A stretch of DNA of 13,732 nucleotides from Flavobacteriales bacterium (GTDB taxonomy: Bacteria > Bacteroidota > Bacteroidia > Flavobacteriales > TMED113), in assembly GCA_002713285.1 (NCBI GenBank), contig PAVX01000047.1, forward strand, positions 1 through 13,732, written 5' to 3'. This document shows, piece after piece, positions 7,464-13,732 of this stretch. The notes beneath the pieces are model-generated. The model made no database searches. It was not told the DNA's origin and saw only the letters and a program-made list of their open reading frames with translations. Every line of letters starts with the position of its first letter. Position 1 is the first letter of the stretch. Made by a program: the position numbers and the translations under genes.

Positions 7464-10400
7464 TTAAGCATAAATTTTAGTTATAATTTTCATACCATCA
7501 TCAATATTTTTAATATTATTTATATATAGCTTAATTTTATTATTTATTTCTTTAATAGAGCAAGGTTGATTTTGGACTAGACTTAGGATATTCTTAATAA
7601 TATTTTCGCTAATATGCTCACTATATTTAAATTCCCTAAATACAATAATCATATTATTATTTTTTAAAATTATTTTCTCACAATTTATTTTTTCAGCTAA
7701 TGATCGAAGTAAAATTGATTTTAGTAATTCATGGGTTTCTGTTGGAATATCCCCAAAGCGATCCAGCAATTCTTTTTTAAAAACTTCAATGGCAGTTTTG
7801 TTTTTTAATTTACTTAATCTCTTATATAGGTTCATTCTTTCCGAAATGTCCGACACATATTGGTTGGGAATTAATAATGCTAAATCAGTTTCTATAGCAC
7901 ATGTAATTGCATTTTGAAAATTATTGTCTGCTAATACATATTTTTTAAATTTTGTTTCTTTTAATTCGACAATAGCTTCATCTAAAATTTTCTGATAATT
8001 TGAAAATCCCATTTCTTCAATGAATCCAGATTGTTCTGCTCCCAACATATTGCCAGCACCTCGAATCTCTAAATCTTTCATAGCAATATTAAAACCATCA
8101 CCCAGTTTAGATAGATTTGAAATAGCATTTAGTCTCTTAATAGCAAGGTCTTTCATCTTATTAAAAGGGGGTGTCATTAAGTAGCAAAAAGCTTTTTTAT
8201 TTGATCGTCCTACTCGACCTCTCATTTGATGTAAATCAGCTAATCCAAAATTTTGAGCATTATTTATTATAATAGTATTAGCATTTGGTATATCTAGCCC
8301 ATTTTCAATAATTGTAGTTGTCATTAGGACATCAAACTTACCATTGATGAAATCTAAAATAGTTTTTTCTAATTTTTTTGATTCCATTTGTCCGTGCGCA
8401 AATCTTATTTCTAAATTGGGACACATCTTAGATACCATTAAATGTAAATCAGCAATATTAGCTATTCGATTATGTACGAAAAATACTTGTCCATTTCGAC
8501 TCACTTCAAACAATATAATTTCTTTTATTAATTCGTGGTTAAAAACTGTAACAGTGGTTTCTATAGGATTCCTATTCTTTGGATATGTTGTCATTATAGA
8601 AAGATCCCGAGATCCCATTAGAGAAAATTGAAGTGTTCGTGGGATTGGAGTTGCTGTGAGAGTTAATGTATCTATATTTTCTTTTAAAGTTTTCAATTTG
8701 TCTTTGGTAGAAACACCAAATTTTTGCTCTTCATCTATAATCAGTAGCCCAAGGTCTTTAAATTTAATATCATTACTAATAATTCTATGTGTACCAATAA
8801 TAATATCAATTAATCCCTCCTTTAAATCAGATATAATTTTAGTCGCTTCTTTTTTAGAGACAAATCGATTTAAATACTGCACAGTACATGGAAATTGTTT
8901 TAATCTTTTTGTAAATGTTTTATGGTGTTGAAGAGCTAGGATAGTTGTAGGGACTAATACTGCTACCTGTTTATTATCAGCTACTGCTTTAAATGCAGCT
9001 CTAATAGCAATTTCAGTTTTACCAAAACCTACATCACCGCAAACTAGTCGATCCATAGGATGTTTACTCTCCATATCTTCTTTAATCTCTCGAGTAATTT
9101 TAATTTGATCTTCAGTGTCTTGAAAAATAAATGATGCTTCTAGTTCAGATTGTAAATAAGTATCTTTAGAAAAAGAAAAACCAGTAGTCATTTTACGTTT
9201 TGCATATAATGCAATTAAATCAAATGCAATTGTTTTTATTTTAGTTTTAACTTTTTCTTTAAGATTTTTCCATCTTGGAGAGCCTAGTTTATCTAATTTT
9301 AGATTTTGATCAGCTTCTTTATATTTAGAAATTTTATGTAATGAATGAATACTGATATATAGTACATCATTGTTTTTATATATAATTCTGATTGATTCTT
9401 GATTGTTCCCATTCGACTGCTTAATTCTTAAGCCATCAAACATACCTACACCATAATCAAAATGTATAATATAATCTCCTTTCTTTAAATTAGTTAAATC
9501 TTTAAGACTCATCATATTATCAGTTTTATAAATCCTTTTGGATTTATATTGATGATGTCGTTCAAAGATTTGGTGATCAGTGTATAATACTATTTTATTT
9601 TCGTTATCAACAAATCCTTCTTTTAAGGAGTTGTTAGCTTGAACAAATTGTGCTAGATGCAAATAATTATTAAAAATATTTTTTAATCTTTTCATCTGAT
9701 TTTCAGATGAAACAGTAATTATATTTTTATAGTTTTTATTTTTATACTCATCTAAATGATTTATTAAAATTTCGAAATTTTTATTAAATGCAGGTTGTTC
9801 AGATGAGTTAAATTGAATTATTTGCAAATTACGTATACGATTTATGTTGTTTGTGTATAAACAATAATATTGATCAATTATTTGTTTTATCTCTGAACCA
9901 GAAATAGATAATTTCTTTTTTTCAGAATTATTATCATCGAATAATAAGCTAGGGTTATTAATCCAGATTACGCTATTTTTAGGCAAGTATGAGAAAAAAG
10001 TTGTTTTTTCAGTTGTTTCTAACCTATTTTCAATATTCGAAATAATACTAATCTCATTGAAATTGTCAACAGATAGTTGTGAGGCTACCTGAAAAGATGT
10101 AATGTCATCCACAATATCATTATCTAGTGTAATTCTATAAGGTATGTCATAAGAATAGGAAAATATATCAATGATAAAACCTCGAATAGAAAAATCACCA
10201 GGTTCCAACACAAAATTTTGATTTTGGAAATTAAATTTATTTAATTTTTCGATTAATTTTTCTACATTAATTTTGTCACCCGATCTAATTGTTAGTTGTT
10301 GTTTGCTAAAATCTTTCTTTCCAATTATTTGTTCTTTAATTGCTTTTACATCAGTGACAATACATGTTTTCTTTTTCGACATAATATTATTTAATGCCTC

Positions 10401-10712
10401 GATTCTTTCTAGGATCACATTATTGTCGCCAAATTTTATTCTATTAGACGATGGTAATAAGTGAGATGATATCCGAGGATTTAAATTATTCAAGTCATCT
10501 AAAAAATATAATGCATCTTCCAAATTATCTAGAATAAATAGGTGGTTAAAATTGGTTTTGTTAATGATATTGGATGCGGCGACAGTTTTTAATGATCCAT
10601 TTAAACCTTTTAATAGGATATGCTGTGCCTGTAATCTACTATTTAATATCTCAACTATTAATTGAGTTTTTTTATCTTTTTCGAAGAGTTGTAATAAATC
10701 AATTTTTCCCAC
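7464..10712 (-). CDS. mfd: Transcription-repair coupling factor
   Basis: Mfd is an ATP-dependent DNA translocase. It removes RNA polymerase stalled at lesions and recruits UvrA to start nucleotide excision repair. The protein has 1082 residues, slightly shorter than E. coli Mfd (1148). The N-terminal UvrB-like part (about 1-390) is poorly conserved. The CarD-like RNA-polymerase-interaction domain is at about 408-465 (KKGDYIIHFDYGVGMFDGL). The translocase has Walker A GDVGFGKTE (559-567), DEEQ (660-663), TATPIPRT (686-693), TTTIIENGLDIPNANT (798-813) and QMRGRVGRS (829-837). The C-terminal autoinhibitory domain includes LLDRFGDIP (982-990). The start is GTG at 10712, sharing its first base with the last base of the fbp TAG stop (TAGTG). 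No in-frame ATG occurs nearby upstream, and the next internal methionine (residue 111) would cost most of the first UvrB-like domain. Translational coupling to fbp is likely. Confidence 0.96.
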   Translation of the reverse strand: MGKIDLLQLFEKDKKTQLIVEILNSRLQAQHILLKGLNGSLKTVAASNIINKTNFNHLFILDNLEDALYFLDDLNNLNPRISSHLLPSSNRIKFGDNNVILERIEALNNIMSKKKTCIVTDVKAIKEQIIGKKDFSKQQLTIRSGDKINVEKLIEKLNKFNFQNQNFVLEPGDFSIRGFIIDIFSYSYDIPYRITLDNDIVDDITSFQVASQLSVDNFNEISIISNIENRLETTEKTTFFSYLPKNSVIWINNPSLLFDDNNSEKKKLSISGSEIKQIIDQYYCLYTNNINRIRNLQIIQFNSSEQPAFNKNFEILINHLDEYKNKNYKNIITVSSENQMKRLKNIFNNYLHLAQFVQANNSLKEGFVDNENKIVLYTDHQIFERHHQYKSKRIYKTDNMMSLKDLTNLKKGDYIIHFDYGVGMFDGLRIKQSNGNNQESIRIIYKNNDVLYISIHSLHKISKYKEADQNLKLDKLGSPRWKNLKEKVKTKIKTIAFDLIALYAKRKMTTGFSFSKDTYLQSELEASFIFQDTEDQIKITREIKEDMESKHPMDRLVCGDVGFGKTEIAIRAAFKAVADNKQVAVLVPTTILALQHHKTFTKRLKQFPCTVQYLNRFVSKKEATKIISDLKEGLIDIIIGTHRIISNDIKFKDLGLLIIDEEQKFGVSTKDKLKTLKENIDTLTLTATPIPRTLQFSLMGSRDLSIMTTYPKNRNPIETTVTVFNHELIKEIILFEVSRNGQVFFVHNRIANIADLHLMVSKMCPNLEIRFAHGQMESKKLEKTILDFINGKFDVLMTTTIIENGLDIPNANTIIINNAQNFGLADLHQMRGRVGRSNKKAFCYLMTPPFNKMKDLAIKRLNAISNLSKLGDGFNIAMKDLEIRGAGNMLGAEQSGFIEEMGFSNYQKILDEAIVELKETKFKKYVLADNNFQNAITCAIETDLALLIPNQYVSDISERMNLYKRLSKLKNKTAIEVFKKELLDRFGDIPTETHELLKSILLRSLAEKINCEKIILKNNNMIIVFREFKYSEHISENIIKNILSLVQNQPCSIKEINNKIKLYINNIKNIDDGMKIITKIYA

Positions 10713-11644
10713 TAATTGTAAAATGATAATAATTTATTCACCATCTCTTGAGATCCAACGACAAATGAGGTTCTTTCGTGTATGTCAGATGGCGTAACTT
10801 GCAAGATGTCGATCTTTAAATTTGTAGATTTAGCATTTGAATTTTTTGCAATAAATGCAATTGGATTACACTCATAAATCAATCGTAATTGACCCTTTGG
10901 TCTATCTGCTGTTTTGGGGTATATAAAAATACCTCCCTTTAGCATATTTCGATGAAAATCTGCTACTAATGAACCAATAAATCGTCCAGTATGTGTTCTT
11001 TTACCCTTTGCATTAAGTTCTTTACATGCATTTATGAATTTAACAATCCGCTTGTCAATAGAATTATAATTACCTTCATTTATAGAAAAGATAGAACCAG
11101 TGTTCGGAGTTTTGATATCTGGATGACTCAACATATACTCTTTAAGCTTAGTATTTAAAGTAAAGCCAAAAACAGCATTATCTAGAGAAAATACCATTAT
11201 TGTGGTTGTGCCGTAAATTACATAGCATGCTAATTGTTGAGATTCTCCTTTTTGAAGAAATCCATTCGGATTATTTTCTAAAACAGAAAAAATACTTCCA
11301 ACGGGTATATTGACATCAATATTTGATGAGCCATCTAATGGGTCCATAGCAACTAAGTAGCCCCCCCCCGGATTTAACTTTATAATATTTTCATTTTCTT
11401 CGGATAATATACTATTTATATTGAGATTGTTTTGAAACGTCTTAATAAAGATATCATTAGCAATTAAATCTAATTTTTGAACATCTTCATTTTGGATATT
11501 TTTTTCACCAATAGAGCCAAAGACATCATATCCATCCTCATTTAATTTTTCATATACTTTAATAGAGCCTTCGGCGATATTTAATATGATTTCTTTTAAT
11601 TGGGCATTATAGTTCTTTGATTGTAAAAAAGTGGAAAGATTCAT
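10712..11644 (-). CDS. fbp: Class I fructose-1,6-bisphosphatase
   Basis: It hydrolyses fructose-1,6-bisphosphate to fructose-6-phosphate, the committed step of gluconeogenesis, in the cytoplasm. The 310 residues compare with about 330-340 usually. Metal-site residues are visible: SEE (81-83), DPLDGSSN (D101, D104), and YECNP with E258. Substrate-binding SLVADFHRNMLKGGI (225-239) is also present. The usual E-[QK]-A-G-G segment after the YECNPIAFI stretch is replaced by AKNSNAK (266-272), so this copy is divergent near its C-terminal end. A run of nine G bases on the coding strand (11369-11361) encodes Pro-Gly-Gly-Gly just before the catalytic DPLDG; it keeps the frame at its present length. 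The ATG lies 55 bases from a divergent aspartate kinase gene, and the stop overlaps the mfd GTG by one base. Family assignment is firm; full activity is inferred. Confidence 0.93.
   Translation of the reverse strand: MNLSTFLQSKNYNAQLKEIILNIAEGSIKVYEKLNEDGYDVFGSIGEKNIQNEDVQKLDLIANDIFIKTFQNNLNINSILSEENENIIKLNPGGGYLVAMDPLDGSSNIDVNIPVGSIFSVLENNPNGFLQKGESQQLACYVIYGTTTIMVFSLDNAVFGFTLNTKLKEYMLSHPDIKTPNTGSIFSINEGNYNSIDKRIVKFINACKELNAKGKRTHTGRFIGSLVADFHRNMLKGGIFIYPKTADRPKGQLRLIYECNPIAFIAKNSNAKSTNLKIDILQVTPSDIHERTSFVVGSQEMVNKLLSFYN
11361..11369. repeat. Mononucleotide tract of nine C (G on the fbp coding strand)
   Basis: A run of nine identical C bases interrupts very AT-rich DNA and lies inside fbp. 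On the coding strand it spans codons CCG GGG GGG GGC (Pro92-Gly95), six residues upstream of the catalytic DPLDG motif. Long G/C homopolymers are known slippage sites, and a one-base change here would truncate the enzyme early. It is the only long G/C homopolymer I noticed in the window. Confidence 0.9.
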
Positions 11645-11699
11645 AATAATTAAAAAAGAGTAATATATTTAAATAACAAAAATAAAGCTTAATATTTAA
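11645..11699. promoter_or_regulatory. Divergent spacer between fbp and aspartate kinase
   Basis: These 55 almost wholly A/T bases must carry start signals for both divergent genes, unless promoters lie within coding sequence. They contain a perfect 10-base palindrome, TATTTAAATA (11666-11675), and a second palindrome, ATTTAAAT (11694-11701), at the aspartate kinase start codon. TATATTTA (11664-11671) is one mismatch from TAnnTTTG on the plus strand. No full -33/-7 pair is clear on either strand. Confidence 0.4.
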
Positions 11700-12539
11700 A
11701 TGAAGGTATTAAAATTTGGCGGAGGTTGTCTAAAAGATGTACATGCAATCAAAAAATTACCCAGCATTTTGAAAAAATATGATAATAAAATTATCATTGT
11801 AATTTCAGCATTTGGTAAGTTAACAAATTTACTAGAAAGAATATATTCTTCAAAAGGACGAGATGTAAAAGAGGTTATATCTTTTTTTAAAGATATTATG
11901 TTACAATTGAATTTTTCAAATGAATTAATAAGAATTATTATCAACTACGTTTTAGATTTATCTTCATCAAACACATCCTCAAAGGCTAGTTTTCTATCTA
12001 TTGGTGAGTTGATTTCTGCCAAAATCCTAAGTTTTTATTTTCATCAAATTAATTTTGCACATAACCTATTGAATGCATATACGATTATACAAACAGATAA
12101 TAATGGTGTTAATTCATCTGTTAATTGGGATTTGACAGTTGACAAGTTCACTATTTATAAAGATAAGGTGTTAACAGAGAGGTCTTTACCTATTTTAACA
12201 CAAGGATTTATTGCTGGATCGGGTACTAATGAAAATTTTGCTATAACATGTTTAGGACGGGAAGGTTCAGATTATAGTGCTGCTATTTTCGGTAATATAT
12301 TTAATGCAGACGAAGTTTTATTGTTTAAGGACGTGAACGGTATTTATAGTGAGGACCCTAAAAAGAATCCTTCTTCAGTATTCTTTTCAGAATTGAGCTA
12401 TGAAACAGCATTCAAAATTTGTAATCATCAAAATACGGTTGTTCATCCTAAAACAATTAAGAAGCTACAAGAAAAAGGCATACCTCTGATTATTAGAAAA
12501 TTCAATGATTTAAACTGTCCAGGTACTAGAATTAGATAA
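11700..12539 (+). CDS. Short aspartate kinase lacking ACT domains
   Basis: The protein belongs to the amino-acid-kinase fold and best resembles aspartate kinase, which phosphorylates L-aspartate to start lysine, threonine and methionine synthesis. Seen motifs: N-terminal KFGGG (5-9, usually KFGGTS or KFGGAS), SAFGKLTN (36-43), SIGELISAKIL (100-110), LGREGSDYSAA (185-195, as in the GRGGSDYTAA motif of E. coli LysC), DVNGIYSEDP (211-220), and VVHPKTIKKL (247-256). At 279 residues it holds only the catalytic domain. Usual monofunctional enzymes have about 400-450 residues with tandem C-terminal ACT domains for feedback control. The stop falls just after the catalytic domain, and the next 11 bases lead directly into the convergent gene, leaving no room for a decayed ACT remnant. 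It is divergent from fbp across 55 bases. A different amino-acid kinase specificity is possible, but the LGREGSDY motif argues for aspartate. Confidence 0.85.
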   Translation: MKVLKFGGGCLKDVHAIKKLPSILKKYDNKIIIVISAFGKLTNLLERIYSSKGRDVKEVISFFKDIMLQLNFSNELIRIIINYVLDLSSSNTSSKASFLSIGELISAKILSFYFHQINFAHNLLNAYTIIQTDNNGVNSSVNWDLTVDKFTIYKDKVLTERSLPILTQGFIAGSGTNENFAITCLGREGSDYSAAIFGNIFNADEVLLFKDVNGIYSEDPKKNPSSVFFSELSYETAFKICNHQNTVVHPKTIKKLQEKGIPLIIRKFNDLNCPGTRIR

Positions 12540-12554
12540 TTAATAATTTATTAA
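12540..12554. terminator. Perfect A/T inverted repeat between convergent stops, possible weak bidirectional terminator
   Basis: TTAATAA (12540-12546) and TTATTAA (12548-12554) form a perfect inverted repeat with a one-base centre. It follows the aspartate kinase stop directly and includes the stop codon of the convergent DUF6588 gene. With no G/C in the stem, a hairpin would be weak, and such palindromes are common in AT-rich DNA. Position is the main argument. Confidence 0.2.
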
Positions 12555-13570
12555 AGACTGCCTCCAATCAATTTCGAACCAATATCAGAATTTAACCCAA
12601 TTCCAATGGTAAATACATCATATTCCGCTTTTGTCCATTCTATATGAAATGTAAATAATAATAATTTTAATCTTGCACCTAAAGTAGCTTTTAAGCCATT
12701 CACACCACCAAATGAAATATCTATTGGATCTGATATAGGAAATATTTCCCCTGGATCGATATCTGTTCCATTCCAATCTAAAATGGTATATTCTCCTGTG
12801 AGAGATAAGATAGATTTAGAGTATTGGTATCCCAAGCCCACATATGGAGTGAATCCAAGAATTTTTTTACTTATAATTAAGTTAGAGTTAAAAGCATTGA
12901 CATCAAAATTTAAATCTTGGTCAGCATTAAATGTTAGATTACTATTAAGTTGTGAGTATGCTGCTATTACAGATAAATCAAATGGTAATATTTTAACACC
13001 AGGAATCCATTGTTTGATATCGTGTTTGACACCTATGCCCCAGTATCTGATTTGTAAATCTTGGGACTTAACAGGAGGTGTTAACCTAAATAAAATTTCA
13101 GTTTTTTTAATTAAACCAATACTTCCTTGTATATATGGCATGGGAATAGGGTCTTTCCCATTAATCACACCACCAGGAGCATTAAATAATGTTTGAAACT
13201 CTCCATCATCATTATTATATCCAATTTCGGTATTATTCGATGGCCCAATAAATGTTGAAAGTTCTTGGTTTGTAGAGTTGACAATTAAATTATTTAGAGT
13301 TGGAGTAAATAGCATAGCAGACTCTGGAGGCTGAATTAAATGTATACCACCTGTCACATCAAATCCTGGAAATTGATGTGGTTGAGCTGTATTATACCAT
13401 CCTGCATTTAGTCCAGTTCCAAACCATTTCCCAAATGGACTCATATAACCTTCAATTAATTGTTCAGTATCTTTAATTGGTCCATTTAAAAATTCTTGCA
13501 CCATTTCTTGAGATTTAATGAAAGACGACAAGAGTATTATTGTTGTAAAGAATATATTTATTTTATTCAT
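12551..13570 (-). CDS. DUF6588 family predicted outer-membrane protein
   Basis: A 339-residue secreted protein with a signal peptide (about 1-20, ending FIKSQ). The remainder is rich in alternating hydrophobic, aromatic and glycine segments, as in outer-membrane beta-barrels, including a C-terminal strand FTIGIGLNSDIG. The conserved N-terminal block YMSPFGKWFGTGLNAGWYNT, followed by the HQFPGFDVTGG segment (about 42-74), is what I recognise as DUF6588, a Bacteroidota family of unknown function. No enzymatic motif is visible. The ATG at 13570 overlaps the stop of the upstream dehydrogenase gene as ATGA, so translation is probably coupled. Its end faces the aspartate kinase gene across 11 bases. 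The family name comes from recalled motif resemblance and should be confirmed by a profile search. Confidence 0.8.
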   Translation of the reverse strand: MNKINIFFTTIILLSSFIKSQEMVQEFLNGPIKDTEQLIEGYMSPFGKWFGTGLNAGWYNTAQPHQFPGFDVTGGIHLIQPPESAMLFTPTLNNLIVNSTNQELSTFIGPSNNTEIGYNNDDGEFQTLFNAPGGVINGKDPIPMPYIQGSIGLIKKTEILFRLTPPVKSQDLQIRYWGIGVKHDIKQWIPGVKILPFDLSVIAAYSQLNSNLTFNADQDLNFDVNAFNSNLIISKKILGFTPYVGLGYQYSKSILSLTGEYTILDWNGTDIDPGEIFPISDPIDISFGGVNGLKATLGARLKLLLFTFHIEWTKAEYDVFTIGIGLNSDIGSKLIGGSL

Positions 13571-13732
13571 GTTAGTTTGAGAATTTTATTAATTAATACT
13601 TCGGATAATTTTTTATTGGATTCTTTTGATAACCCAGCAATATGTGGAGTGATAATAACATTGTTACAATTTACTAAATATGTAAAATTTGAATCAGGAT
13701 GAATTAAATTAAATTTAAAATTTTCATTTTCA
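13567..13732 (-). CDS. D-2-hydroxyacid dehydrogenase (phosphoglycerate dehydrogenase-like), C-terminal fragment
   Basis: The last 54 codons of a leftward gene that enters at the right edge; the start is outside the window. The translation contains NNVIITPHIAGLSKES, the hallmark C-terminal segment of NAD-dependent D-isomer-specific 2-hydroxyacid dehydrogenases, with the catalytic histidine in TPHIAG. A helix that returns to the substrate-binding domain follows, ending LINKILKLT. There is no ACT domain after the catalytic core, unlike the long forms of SerA. The exact substrate (3-phosphoglycerate or another 2-hydroxyacid) cannot be told from this piece. Its TGA stop overlaps the DUF6588 start in ATGA (13570-13567), indicating one transcript. 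Confidence 0.85.
   Translation of the reverse strand, partial: ENENFKFNLIHPDSNFTYLVNCNNVIITPHIAGLSKESNKKLSEVLINKILKLT

Noticed and set aside
8344..8931. Two plus-strand open frames opposite mfd
   Set aside because: They fall opposite the conserved helicase domain of mfd, and their hydrophobic translations reflect the antisense of that gene.
12783..13196. Plus-strand open frame of 137 codons opposite the DUF6588 gene
   Set aside because: It is the complement of a convincing secreted-protein gene, and its translation shows no domain or sensible signal; I regard it as a shadow frame.

Overview
The window looks like a chromosomal segment of a Bacteroidota bacterium, most likely Flavobacteriia. 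It is strongly AT-rich and lacks Shine-Dalgarno-like leaders. It encodes families typical of that group: a DUF4249 lipoprotein beside a TonB-dependent receptor with an N-terminal carboxypeptidase-regulatory-like domain, a DUF6588 outer-membrane protein, and the flavobacterial form of 2-oxoglutarate dehydrogenase E1. Gene packing is very tight, with gaps of 1-30 bases and two stop/start overlaps, which suggests a compact, possibly streamlined genome. I see no mobile element, CRISPR array, rRNA or tRNA.

Layout. Positions 1-192 form a leader region with a candidate leftward promoter and possibly the first codons of a leftward gene. A rightward pair, sucA-sucB (193-4092), encodes the E1 and E2 subunits of the 2-oxoglutarate dehydrogenase complex; the E3 gene (lpd) is not here. 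Converging on it with a 10-base gap is a leftward run of four genes: fbp (class I fructose-1,6-bisphosphatase, start 11644), mfd (transcription-repair coupling factor, overlapping fbp by one base), a TonB-dependent receptor, and a DUF4249 lipoprotein (end 4103). Divergent from fbp across 55 bases is a short aspartate kinase lacking the usual C-terminal ACT domains (11700-12539). It converges with another leftward pair: the C-terminal end of a D-2-hydroxyacid dehydrogenase (cut by the right edge) and a DUF6588 protein, overlapping as ATGA.

How the genes work together. SucA and SucB are partners in the TCA cycle. The receptor and DUF4249 lipoprotein are probably an outer-membrane import pair of unknown substrate. 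The other genes are housekeeping functions (gluconeogenesis, DNA repair, aspartate-family amino acid synthesis) that share transcripts by proximity rather than by obvious function. I did not find a clear new multi-gene system. The points most worth checking are the nine-base G tract inside fbp, the ACT-less aspartokinase, the divergent C-terminal part of the FBPase, the calcium-loop-like motif in the DUF4249 protein, and the uncharacterised receptor/lipoprotein pair.
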